Origin: Chthonomonas sp. UBA2785
Lineage (GTDB): Bacteria > Armatimonadota > Fimbriimonadia > Fimbriimonadales > Fimbriimonadaceae
Assembly (NCBI GenBank): GCA_002352215.1
Contig: DEIB01000047.1
Coordinates: 1-37,729, forward strand
Reading direction: 5' to 3'
DNA length: 37,729 nucleotides
Each line of letters opens with the position of its first letter. Position 1 is the stretch's first letter. This document shows, in pieces, positions 1 through 7,685 of this stretch. The notes below the pieces were generated by a model that saw only the letters and a program-made list of their open reading frames with translations, was not told the DNA's origin and made no database searches. Both the position numbers and the translations under genes were made by a program.

Positions 1-1517
1 GCCCGCCAGAACTCGATCGCCCCCATCTCCTGGCCGTCCTTCCACAGGCGGATCTGGCGGTTGTCGGTGTTGCGGATGCTGACCCGCGAAGCCGGGCTGT
101 GGGGGTGCGCCCAAAACCACCGCCCCGCCCCGTACTGAAGCTCTCCTTCCCCGGTCAGTTCATCCCGCAGGGCCTGTACATCGTCGGGCCACGCGGCGCT
201 CTCGGTCTGGTCAAACGCACGTTCGTGGGCCAGGCACGAAATCTGCGCGCGCCCGACAAAGGGGTTTTCCCACCGGCACGGTGAGGGTTCGGCGGGGCCG
301 AAAACCGTCTCCAGCGGGTGCCGGCAGAGGTGGATTTCCAGCGGGTCGCTGTGCGCCACTAGCACTGTCAGCCCCTCGCGGCCACTGCGCCCGGCGCGGC
401 CCGATTGCTGGCGATAGCTGGCCCGCCGCCCCGGCCACCCGTTGATGACCACGGCGTCCAGCCCTCCGATGTCCACCCCGAGTTCCAGCGCGTTGGTGCT
501 CACTAGGCCCCGCAGCTGCCCGGAGGCAAACGCCCGCTCGATGGCGCGGCGCTCTTCCGGCGTGTAGCCGGCGCGGTAGCTCTCTAGGCTCCGGGGGTCC
601 AGGCCCTTCTGTTCGGCGTAAGGGCGGGCGCGGCGCAAGACCCGCTCAGTGGTGCTACGGCTGCGGCAGAAGGTCAGCACGCGCTGGCCTTCGGCCATCA
701 GGTCCACCATCAGGCGGGCGGTGGTCTCGGTGGCTCCAAGGCCGACCACCTCGGGTGGCTCCAAAAAGACGTGGGTGTGCGCCCCTTTGGGGCCGTCGTC
801 GCGGCTCACCACCAGGGGGTCTTGCCCGCACAGGTCGCGCATCACCTCGGCGGGGTCGGCGATGGTGGCGCTGGTGGCAATGACGGTGGGCGCGCGGCCG
901 CTCGCCCATTCGGCCAGGCGCAGCAGGCGGCGCAACACCCAGGCCACGTGCGCCCCAAAGATGCCCCGGTAGGCGTGCATTTCGTCCACCACCACGTAGC
1001 GCAGACTCTTAAAGAAGGTGTTCCAGGGCTCGTGGTTCGGCAGGATCCCCTGGTGCAGCATGTCCGGGTTGGTCAGGATCACCTGGGCGTGGCGGCGGGC
1101 GCGGGAGCGTTCATCGCGCGGGGTATCGCCGTCGTAAAGCGCCACCGGGATGGGGGCATCGGGCATCAGCTCGTGCAGGCTGCGCAGCTGGTCTTGGGCC
1201 AAGGCTTTGGTGGGGAAGAGCACAATCGCCCGGGCGCGGGGCTCGCTCAGGCAAGTGTGCAGCACGGGCACTTGGTAAGTCAGGCTCTTCCCGCTGCTGG
1301 TGCCGGTGGCGGTGACCACGGGTTGCCCCTGCAGGGCGGCCGCAATGGCCGTGGCTTGGTGCCGATAGGGTCGCTGCAGTCCCCGGGCTTGGAGCGCGGC
1401 CAGTAGCCGGGGGTGCAAGCTCTCGGGCCACTCGCCGTAAACCGGATCAACCCCGGGCGTGGTGACCACATGGGCAATGCCCTCACCCGAATAGGCGAAC
1501 GGAGGGGTTGGGTCCAA
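1..1517 (-). CDS. DEAD/DEAH-box helicase, MrfA/YprA (DUF1998-type) family, 3' end outside window
   Basis: ATP-dependent superfamily 2 helicase. About 505 codons are visible and the frame is still open at base 1, so the C-terminus (the zinc-binding DUF1998 region in this family) is missing. Reading the minus strand gives motif I GTSSGKSL (about residues 73-80), PTKALAQDQ, the Walker B box DEMH followed by AYRGIFG (about 178-188), SATIADP (motif III), and the second RecA domain with STNALELGVDIGG and QQSGRAGRSGREG (motif VI). This pattern is typical of the YprA/MrfA group; Bacillus MrfA acts in mitomycin-lesion repair, so a DNA-repair role is an inference. Start choice: the TatC stop lies at 1530-1532, and AGGGGGTGA (1522-1530, minus strand), a near-perfect Shine-Dalgarno, stands five bases before TTG at 1517. 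GTG at 1526 is the alternative but sits inside that ribosome site. Probably co-transcribed and translationally coupled with tatC. Confidence 0.87.
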   Translation of the reverse strand, partial: MDPTPPFAYSGEGIAHVVTTPGVDPVYGEWPESLHPRLLAALQARGLQRPYRHQATAIAAALQGQPVVTATGTSSGKSLTYQVPVLHTCLSEPRARAIVLFPTKALAQDQLRSLHELMPDAPIPVALYDGDTPRDERSRARRHAQVILTNPDMLHQGILPNHEPWNTFFKSLRYVVVDEMHAYRGIFGAHVAWVLRRLLRLAEWASGRAPTVIATSATIADPAEVMRDLCGQDPLVVSRDDGPKGAHTHVFLEPPEVVGLGATETTARLMVDLMAEGQRVLTFCRSRSTTERVLRRARPYAEQKGLDPRSLESYRAGYTPEERRAIERAFASGQLRGLVSTNALELGVDIGGLDAVVINGWPGRRASYRQQSGRAGRSGREGLTVLVAHSDPLEIHLCRHPLETVFGPAEPSPCRWENPFVGRAQISCLAHERAFDQTESAAWPDDVQALRDELTGEGELQYGAGRWFWAHPHSPASRVSIRNTDNRQIRLWKDGQEMGAIEFWR

Positions 1518-1529
1518 CTGAGTCACCCC

Positions 1530-2342
1530 CTAGCACGGGGGCGCATCGAGCTGATTGAGCGCCGCGTCTCGGCCTGCGCTCTTCATGCTCCAAGTGGCCG
1601 CAAATACGCCCAAATAGAACAGCGCGATGATGGGGATGGCCATGGCCGCCAGCGAAACCGGGTCGCTACCCGGCGTGATGATGGCCGCCACGATGATGTT
1701 GCTGATGACGACGTGCTTCCAATAGGTGCGGAGGGTGTCGGGCGTCACCAAACCCAGGCGAGTGAGGAAGAACACCACGACCGGCATCTGGAACGCGAGG
1801 CCAAAGCCCAGCAGAGTCTTGACCACCAGCATGATCATCTTGCCCGGCTCTTGGTAGACCTCGAAGCCGCCCGCCTGGGCATAGGCAAAGAACCACTGGA
1901 ACATGGCCGGCAATGTGAACCAGCCGATGGTGAGGCCCAGGGCAAAGAGCACCAAGCACACCGGGGTGAGCATGAGCACTGGCTTGCGCTCGGTGGGTTT
2001 GAGGCCGGGGGCCACAAACGCCCAGATCTGAGAGACCGCGTACGGCAGGGCCAGAATCAAGCCCAGATAGAACGAGAGCTTGATTTGGAGCATGAACGGC
2101 TCCGTGATGTGGGTGGTGACTTCCTTATAGACCAGCCCCTTGGGCACCGAACTGCGGACGAGTTGATCGATGAAGTTATAGGTCGGCCACACGAAGATCC
2201 ACGAAAGGATCATCGAGATCATGATGGCGATGACCACGCGGATCGCGCGGGTGCGGAGCTCGTCGAGGTGTTCGGCTAAAGTTGCGCGCAGCTCCTCCTG
2301 AGGGGAAGAGCTGCGCGGCGTGTCACGACGAGCGAGAGGCAT
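1530..2342 (-). CDS. tatC: Sec-independent protein translocase TatC
   Basis: Core integral-membrane subunit of the twin-arginine translocase, which recognises RR signal peptides and exports folded proteins. The 270-residue product is the normal family length. The TatC signature HLDELRTR lies near residues 24-31 just before the first membrane segment, and six hydrophobic segments can be traced, including stretches near IMISMILSWIFVW, LSFYLGLILALPYAV, LALGLTIGWF-like sequence and MAIPIIALFYLGVF. The start is ATG at 2342; no good ribosome site is seen, only GAGG immediately before it, so coupling to the gene 13 bases upstream is likely. No tatA/tatB gene is in the window, so the partner subunits must be encoded elsewhere. 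Lies between a secreted-protein gene and a helicase gene, all on the minus strand. Confidence 0.95.
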   Translation of the reverse strand: MPLARRDTPRSSSPQEELRATLAEHLDELRTRAIRVVIAIMISMILSWIFVWPTYNFIDQLVRSSVPKGLVYKEVTTHITEPFMLQIKLSFYLGLILALPYAVSQIWAFVAPGLKPTERKPVLMLTPVCLVLFALGLTIGWFTLPAMFQWFFAYAQAGGFEVYQEPGKMIMLVVKTLLGFGLAFQMPVVVFFLTRLGLVTPDTLRTYWKHVVISNIIVAAIITPGSDPVSLAAMAIPIIALFYLGVFAATWSMKSAGRDAALNQLDAPPC

Positions 2343-2355
2343 GCCTCAGTTTCGC

Positions 2356-3927
2356 TTAGCGTTCGAGAGTCCGATCAATGCGAGCGGTGATCATCATCAG
2401 GCGCCCGCCAGAGCGTGCGCCACCAGCGGCCGCGTTGCCAGCTTGTCCGCCACCGAAGCGCGAACCGCCACCGAAACCGCCACCCTGGCCGTCATCGCCA
2501 CCGCGACCACCCGGGCCACCGTCTCCGCCGCCCGGTCGGTTCTGCCAGAAGCTGATGACTTCGCCCTTGTCGTTGAACGTCGGATTAAACTCGTAGAGGT
2601 TGCCTTCCATCATGAAGTTCAGCGAACCCGGGAACATCATCGGCGAGTTGAAGCTGTCTTCGGCAAGCTCGCCGCTTTGGCCACCGCCGCCGCCACCCGA
2701 GGCACCAGCGCCCGGTCGTCCGCCCGCGCCCGAGCCACCGGTGTTGCCACCCGTGCCACCAGCTGCGGCCGCTATCGGAACGATGGAAGTGTATTCCAGC
2801 ACCGAGTTCAGCACCACTCCGGCCTGAAGGTCGAAGTAGTATGTCTCCTTCAGCGTCAGGCTGCTGCCCTTACCAGCCGCCGCTTGGGCGGCACCGCCTG
2901 AAAAGGCGTCAATGGCGACTTCGGCTTGGCCGAGTTCCATCGTGACCTTGGCGCACGGTCGGCCTTGGTACCACTCAAAGTTTTGCAAGGTCGCGCGGGC
3001 CGGCACCGGATTTCCGAAGAACTTCCGGGCTTCTACCAGCTTGTCAATCCCGCCTTCGGCGTCCAACATCGCGCCTTCCCACACGTCGCCCGGGTTCACC
3101 GGCTCACTGGGGAGCACCGGGAGCGGGAAGAACGCATAGAGGAGAGTGATCGTTTGCGAAGCCGTGGTGCTTTCTAGGTCCGCGCGGAACGGAATACCGC
3201 TGAAGACTTCGCGGCCCGTGTCGGTCATCCGCATGTACCACGGCGACATATCCTCCGCGTACCACTTGGTCGGCTCGGTCGCGCCGCTCAGCGTGAGCCA
3301 CGCATAGTCCTTGCCCTTGGGCGGGCGCGGTTGAACGCTGACGAGAGCTTCGCGGCCGTTCGGGGTCGAATAGGTGTTGTGGACGGCATAGGCTAAGCGC
3401 GAAGTTTCTTCTTCACGGCCCACCAGCGTGCCTCGGCGACCGGTGCCGCCACTCATCGTCAGGGACGAACCCACGCGGATTTCTTGCTGAATCTTGGTTT
3501 CGTAAACGCGCTCGGTGTTCGCCGCAAACTTGTAGCGAAGGAGCTTGCCTTCGATACCCGGCGTGATGCTGGTGTAGTTGTCCACGTTGAGGCGGATCGA
3601 GCTTCGATCGCGCTCCACCGGCGGCTCACCGTCTTGGTAGAGCACCACGTCCAGCGTCATTTCGCCATCCGGGATGCGCATCTCCTTGGTGTTCAATTCG
3701 TACACCGCGTCCGCGCCTTCCACCTTCGGGATCACAGCTTCCACGAACTTGCCGTTGATCAGAATGCCCAGATACGAACCTTCCGTCATGCTGTTCAGCG
3801 GAATCCGGACCTTAACGGTTTCTCGGACAGTCGACCCATCCACCGGACGACGAATGGTGAAGGACCCTTGAGCCCAAGCCGACCCGGCGAGGGCGGCGAT
3901 CAGTAACGTACCTGCCAACTTATTCAT
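2356..3927 (-). CDS. secreted protein with Gly-rich segments, function unknown
   Basis: I do not recognise the family. The 523-residue product starts with a Sec signal peptide (MNKLAGTLLIAALAGSAWA, likely cut before Gln20). The next ~370 residues are beta-rich: an early segment (about 20-115) reads like an immunoglobulin-like fold (FTIRRPVDGSTVRETVKVRIP), and the middle has repeated polar/aromatic strands. Two low-complexity Gly/Ala/Ser tracts lie at about residues 388-420 and 468-510, separated by a well-conserved-looking block (FPGSLNFMMEGNLYEFNP). The start ATG at 3927 has GGAG seven bases upstream. It is first in the minus-strand series with tatC and the helicase. There is no RR motif in the signal peptide, so it is a Sec rather than Tat substrate. 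A surface or periplasmic scaffold role is only a guess. Confidence 0.75.
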   Translation of the reverse strand: MNKLAGTLLIAALAGSAWAQGSFTIRRPVDGSTVRETVKVRIPLNSMTEGSYLGILINGKFVEAVIPKVEGADAVYELNTKEMRIPDGEMTLDVVLYQDGEPPVERDRSSIRLNVDNYTSITPGIEGKLLRYKFAANTERVYETKIQQEIRVGSSLTMSGGTGRRGTLVGREEETSRLAYAVHNTYSTPNGREALVSVQPRPPKGKDYAWLTLSGATEPTKWYAEDMSPWYMRMTDTGREVFSGIPFRADLESTTASQTITLLYAFFPLPVLPSEPVNPGDVWEGAMLDAEGGIDKLVEARKFFGNPVPARATLQNFEWYQGRPCAKVTMELGQAEVAIDAFSGGAAQAAAGKGSSLTLKETYYFDLQAGVVLNSVLEYTSIVPIAAAAGGTGGNTGGSGAGGRPGAGASGGGGGGQSGELAEDSFNSPMMFPGSLNFMMEGNLYEFNPTFNDKGEVISFWQNRPGGGDGGPGGRGGDDGQGGGFGGGSRFGGGQAGNAAAGGARSGGRLMMITARIDRTLER

Positions 3928-3984
3928 GCACGAACTCCGATGCGTGAGGAACGCAGTCTACTCCCTCATACGCAGAACCGTACG

Positions 3985-4058
3985 CATATGTTACTCCCTA
4001 GACGTTTTGCGGGGCTAGGGGGTCAGAGAGAGAATAAGATAGACATATGTCTCTCCCT
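3985..4058 (+). repeat. pair of 15-base direct repeats before and across the pcrA start
   Basis: CATATGTTACTCCCT at 3985-3999 and CATATGTCTCTCCCT at 4044-4058 match at 13 of 15 positions, spaced 59 bases apart. The second copy contains the pcrA start codon. The first copy also contains an ATG (3988) that opens a 26-codon frame ending at 4068, out of frame with pcrA. It may be a small duplication, a regulator site or an upstream leader frame; I cannot tell which. Confidence 0.4.
4035..4052 (+). promoter_or_regulatory. candidate -10 element and palindrome at the pcrA start
   Basis: TAAGAT (4035-4040) stands exactly six bases before the pcrA ATG, the spacing seen for leaderless promoters in Deinococcus. 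No convincing -35 box and no Shine-Dalgarno are visible. Overlapping the start codon is the perfect 12-base palindrome AGACATATGTCT (4041-4052), a plausible operator. Inference only. Confidence 0.4.
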
Positions 4059-6269
4059 TTTGATCTGAACTCCCTAAATCCTGAGCAAAAGCGCGCCGTG
4101 GAGTGCAATGGCGGCCCACTCATGGTGTTTGCGGGGGCCGGATCGGGAAAGACCCGGGTGGTGACCTGCCGCATCGCCAAGCTCATTGCTGAAGGGGTGC
4201 CCGCCAGCCGCATCATGGCCGTCACCTTCACCAACAAGGCCGCCCGCGAGATGCGCGAGCGCCTGGAGCAAATGGTGGGCGAGGAAGCCAAATACCTGTG
4301 GATGGGCACCTTCCACTCCACCTGCGCCAAGCTGCTGCGGATGGATGGGGCGGCCATCGGGATTGACCGCAACTTCGTGGTTTATGACGATACGGACCAG
4401 CTAAGCATCGTCCGCGACCTCATCAAGCGCCGCAACCTGGACCCCAAGGCGATCCAGCCGCGCGCGGTGCTGGCCGAAATCAGCCGGGCGAAGGAACGAC
4501 TGGAGAGCCCCACGAAGTACGCCGAAACCGCCGCTGGTTTCTTCCCCAAAATCGTCGCCGACATCTATAAGGAATATAACGACGCCCTCCGCCGGGCCAA
4601 TGCGCTCGACTTCGACGACATCCTGCTCTACGCCGTGCGCCTACTGGAGCAGGCCGAAAGCGTGCGCGAGAAGTATCAGGAACGCTTCCTGCACGTGATG
4701 GTGGACGAGTACCAAGACGTGAACATGGCGCAATACCGCCTGACGCACCTGCTGGCGGCCAAGCACCAGAACATCATGATCGTGGGCGACGACGACCAGA
4801 GCATCTATGCGTGGCGCGGGGCGGACGTCTCTTTGATGCTGCGATTCGGGAGCGATTACCCCGATGCCCAGGTCATCACGCTCGCGCAGAACTACCGCTC
4901 CACCCCCAACATCCTCAAGGCCGCCCACAGCATCATCCGCCACAACCACGGCCGCAACGAAAAGCAACTGTGGACCGACAACCCGGAAGGCGCGAGCGTG
5001 CGCATCCGGGGCTACGGCACCGAAAACGACGAGGCCATGGCGGTGGCAGACTCGATCCTGAGGGAAGTGCGCACCGGCAAGCGCACCTATGGCCAATACG
5101 GGGTGCTCTACCGCACCAACGCGCAGAGCCGGGCGCTGGAAGAAGCCTTCCTGACCATGCGCATCCCCCACGTGCTGGTGGGTGGGCAGCGATTCTATGA
5201 CCGCAAGGAAATCAAGGACGCAATGGCGTACCTGCGGCTAGCCTGGAACCCCGCCGACGACGCTTCCTTTCGGCGGATTGTGAATGTGCCCGCCCGGGGC
5301 ATCGGGGCGACCACCGTGGACCGCATTGCGCAGTACGCCAGCAGCCTCGGCCAATCCATGCGCGATGTGATCGGCGACCCCACCTACCGCGCCACCCTGA
5401 CCAAGCGCGCGGCCACCGCCCTCGGTGACCTGCACCGCTTGCTCGAAGCCGCCACCGCCTTGGCCACCAGCGGCCCGGTGACGCCGGTGCTTCAGATTCT
5501 CTTGGACAAGAGCGGCTACCTGGATGAACTCCGCAATGAGCGCACCGATGAATCCATCAGCCGCCTGGAAAACTTGCAGGAACTCCTGAACGTGACCACC
5601 CAGTTCGACGAGGGCAACGTGGATGCCGACGAAGCCCCCACCCTCGGTGGATTCTTGGAGCAGGTCGCGCTGGTGAGCGACGTGGACATGCTGAAGGAGA
5701 GCGGCGAGGCCGTAACCCTGATGACCCTGCACAGCAGCAAGGGTCTGGAGTACCCGGTGGTGTTCCTGACCGGGATGGAGGAGGGCGTGTTCCCGCACTC
5801 GCGCTCCCTGGGCGATGACCGGCAACTGAGCGAAGAGCGCCGCCTTTGCTACGTGGGCATGACCCGGGCGCGAGAGGAACTGCACCTCACCTACGCGCGC
5901 CGGCGCAGCACCTTTGGGCAGGCCAACTTTAACCACCGATCTCGGTTCTTGAATGACCTTCCGGCAATGGAAGTGGATGATGACGCAGGCTACGACCACG
6001 AGAGCATGGCCCCCACCCGCCGCGTGGAATCGGAGCGCATGGGCACCTACCGGGTCATCGAAGCCCCGCGCCCGCAGGCCGAGGCCGCCGCGCCGTGGCA
6101 GGCTCCCTTCACCGTGGGCCAACGGGTGGAGCACCGCAAGTTAGGGATGGGCGTGGTGATTGCCTGCAACCCGCTGAAGAACGACGCCGAGGTGACGGTG
6201 GCGTTCAGCGGCGCCACCGGCATCAAGAAGATGGTGCAGAGCTTCGCCAAACTCGAAGCGGTATCTTGA
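4047..6269 (+). CDS. pcrA: ATP-dependent DNA helicase PcrA/UvrD
   Basis: Superfamily 1A 3'-5' DNA helicase for nucleotide-excision and mismatch repair and for removing recombinase filaments. At 740 residues it has the usual family length. Visible motifs: Q-motif region LNPEQKRAV (10-18), motif I AGAGSGKTR (29-37), motif Ia TFTNKAAREM, motif II VDEYQDVN, motif III GDDDQSIYAWRGA, motif IV QNYRS, motif V TLHSSKGLEYPVVFL, motif VI YVGMTRAREELHL. The last ~50 residues (VGQRVEHRKLGMGVV onward) form the Tudor-like RNA-polymerase-binding domain typical of PcrA. Starts at ATG 4047, with no clear ribosome site (see the -10-like hexamer six bases upstream). Its stop overlaps the TTG start of the following lipoprotein gene. 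lexA lies just downstream in opposite orientation, so SOS control is plausible but not shown. Confidence 0.96.
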   Translation: MSLPFDLNSLNPEQKRAVECNGGPLMVFAGAGSGKTRVVTCRIAKLIAEGVPASRIMAVTFTNKAAREMRERLEQMVGEEAKYLWMGTFHSTCAKLLRMDGAAIGIDRNFVVYDDTDQLSIVRDLIKRRNLDPKAIQPRAVLAEISRAKERLESPTKYAETAAGFFPKIVADIYKEYNDALRRANALDFDDILLYAVRLLEQAESVREKYQERFLHVMVDEYQDVNMAQYRLTHLLAAKHQNIMIVGDDDQSIYAWRGADVSLMLRFGSDYPDAQVITLAQNYRSTPNILKAAHSIIRHNHGRNEKQLWTDNPEGASVRIRGYGTENDEAMAVADSILREVRTGKRTYGQYGVLYRTNAQSRALEEAFLTMRIPHVLVGGQRFYDRKEIKDAMAYLRLAWNPADDASFRRIVNVPARGIGATTVDRIAQYASSLGQSMRDVIGDPTYRATLTKRAATALGDLHRLLEAATALATSGPVTPVLQILLDKSGYLDELRNERTDESISRLENLQELLNVTTQFDEGNVDADEAPTLGGFLEQVALVSDVDMLKESGEAVTLMTLHSSKGLEYPVVFLTGMEEGVFPHSRSLGDDRQLSEERRLCYVGMTRAREELHLTYARRRSTFGQANFNHRSRFLNDLPAMEVDDDAGYDHESMAPTRRVESERMGTYRVIEAPRPQAEAAAPWQAPFTVGQRVEHRKLGMGVVIACNPLKNDAEVTVAFSGATGIKKMVQSFAKLEAVS

Positions 6270-6901
6270 GCACAACTTTGCGCGGAATTCGGAGGGGACT
6301 CGTCGGGCTGGCGGCACTCGTGATGGCGAGTGGCGGGCTGCTCGGCGGATGCCGCAATCAGCCGCTATCCACGCTCTTACCCTTGTCGCTTAACCGCCAA
6401 TGGACATACGATGTCGGGCCCGTGCTGCAGGCGCGGGTGCGCGCGTTGACCGTGAGTGGACGCGTGCCCGTCAGTCGCAGCGAGGGGTGGCGGCTGGAAA
6501 CCCCTGAAGGCGAAAGCCACCTTGTGTGGGAGGATGGTCAGCTCCTTGCCTCGCAGTGGGGCGGGGTGCGTTTCACACCGCCGCTAATCTTGATCCCGTC
6601 CACCGAACAGGCGCAGTGGACCGGCACCATGGGCTGGCCGGGAGCAGAAACCAAGGCCACCGCCTCGATCACCCGTAATGTGGTGCAGGAACTGTGGCGC
6701 GGGAGCGAACGCGACCTGCATGAGGTGATCCACACCTTTCAGGGCGAGACCTCGATGCGGATTGACAGCGCTTACTTGAGAGGGGTCGGCCTCATCCGGC
6801 AGGACGTCTACGAAAACGACCTGCAGGTGCGCCGGCTGCGGCTGCTCGCCCGCGACGCCGGCGAGACGGCTACCAAGGACTCCGCAAAAGATCCGAAGTA
6901 A
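6266..6901 (+). CDS. predicted lipoprotein, function unknown
   Basis: A 211-residue protein read from TTG at 6266, which overlaps the pcrA stop codon (TTGA), so translation is probably coupled. The N-terminus has two arginines, a hydrophobic stretch (LVGLAALVMASGGLLGG) and a lipobox L-G-G-C with Cys29 as the lipidation site. The mature part is predicted beta-rich with several Trp residues (NRQWTYDV, HLVWEDGQ, QWTGTMGWPG, QELWRG) and ends in a polar Lys/Asp tail. Longer readings of this frame would run inside pcrA and are not believable. I do not recognise the family. Acts in the periplasm or at a membrane surface, anchored by lipid. It ends four bases from the end of lexA, which is convergent, with no visible terminator between. 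Confidence 0.72.
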   Translation: MSTTLRGIRRGLVGLAALVMASGGLLGGCRNQPLSTLLPLSLNRQWTYDVGPVLQARVRALTVSGRVPVSRSEGWRLETPEGESHLVWEDGQLLASQWGGVRFTPPLILIPSTEQAQWTGTMGWPGAETKATASITRNVVQELWRGSERDLHEVIHTFQGETSMRIDSAYLRGVGLIRQDVYENDLQVRRLRLLARDAGETATKDSAKDPK

Positions 6902-6905
6902 CCGC

Positions 6906-7535
6906 TTAGGCGTAGGTGCGGAGCAAGCCGATCACGCGCCCGACGATGCTCACGCTCTCGCTGGGGTAGATCTGCTCCCGGTAGGCCGGGTTGGCCGGGA
7001 TCAGATGGATGTCGGGGCGTTGGAACTTGATACGCTTCACCGTCGCCTCGCCTTCCACCATCGCGGCCACGAGGTCACCATTGCGGGCATCGTCTTGGCG
7101 GCGCACCACCACCAGGTCCCGCTCAAAAATGCCTTCTTCAATCATCGAGTCGCCCTTTACGCGCAGAAGGAAGGCTTCCGTGGAGCCCTTCAGCATGCTC
7201 GAAGGCACCGGCAGATACTCTTCGATGTGGGCTTCCGCCGTGATCGGCGCCCCCGCGGCAATCTCACCGAGCAACGGCAAAGTGCGGAAGTGGACCTCGG
7301 GTGCCACCACGGACTGGTAATCCGGGTGCAGAATGCGGATCGAACGCGGCGTGTTCTCTCGCCCAATGGCGCCCTTCTTTTCCAGCGCATCGAGGTGAAC
7401 CGTGACGCCACGCAGGGAGCCGATCCCAAACTTGTCGCCGATTTCCCGGATCGAAGGCGGATACCCCACCGAACGCGTGTAATCCGCGAGGAAGGCGAGA
7501 ATGTCTCGTTGTCGCTCCGTCAGTCCCTTGGCCAT
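6906..7535 (-). CDS. lexA: LexA repressor, SOS regulator with self-cleaving protease domain
   Basis: Transcriptional repressor of the SOS regulon, inactivated by RecA-stimulated self-cleavage. The 209-residue product has the LexA winged helix (LTERQRDILAFLADY, then helix-turn-helix SIREIGDKFGI and the wing around GAIGREN). The cleavage site is the Ala-Gly bond in EIAAGAPI. The catalytic Ser is in VKGDSMIEEG and the catalytic Lys in EATVKRI. A longer frame opens at 7583, but the -35/-10 pair at 7555-7583 lies inside that extension, and AGGAG stands four bases before ATG 7535, so the shorter start is right. Divergent from the parvulin-like gene, convergent with the pcrA-lipoprotein pair. Probably autoregulated through the palindrome over its -35 box. 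Confidence 0.96.
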   Translation of the reverse strand: MAKGLTERQRDILAFLADYTRSVGYPPSIREIGDKFGIGSLRGVTVHLDALEKKGAIGRENTPRSIRILHPDYQSVVAPEVHFRTLPLLGEIAAGAPITAEAHIEEYLPVPSSMLKGSTEAFLLRVKGDSMIEEGIFERDLVVVRRQDDARNGDLVAAMVEGEATVKRIKFQRPDIHLIPANPAYREQIYPSESVSIVGRVIGLLRTYA

Positions 7536-7554
7536 AGTGCTCCTAGCAGACGTG

Positions 7555-7583
7555 AGTATACGCACACTTTGTCTACATGTCAA
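7555..7583 (-). promoter_or_regulatory. near-consensus sigma-70 promoter of lexA
   Basis: On the minus strand TTGACA (7578-7583) and TATACT (7555-7560) are separated by exactly 17 bases, a perfect -35 and a 5/6 -10. Transcription should start near 7547-7549, giving a leader of about a dozen bases that still includes the AGGAG ribosome site before ATG 7535. Confidence 0.8.
7569..7583. promoter_or_regulatory. candidate LexA operator over the lexA -35 box
   Basis: TTGACATGTAGACAA on the minus strand is an inverted repeat (TTGWC, five bases, GWCAA, one mismatched pair) that covers the -35 hexamer, where a repressor would block RNA polymerase. A second related half site, AGACAAG, lies just upstream (7584-7593 region). 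LexA boxes differ between phyla, so this is a proposal by position and symmetry, not a known consensus. Confidence 0.45.
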
Positions 7584-7685
7584 GCCTTGTCTGCTAAAAA
7601 GTTTACGGGGACGCTAGACCCTGCCCGCCCGGAATCGGGAACCATCGTCTAAAATTGAGCCCTTAACTTCCTTAGGAGTTCATCC

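Noticed and set aside
6095..6265. Longer reading of the lipoprotein gene from 6095
   Set aside because: It lies inside pcrA in another frame and would bury the signal peptide and lipobox.
7536..7583. Longer LexA reading starting at 7583
   Set aside because: This extension contains the lexA -35 and -10 boxes; AGGAG points to ATG 7535.
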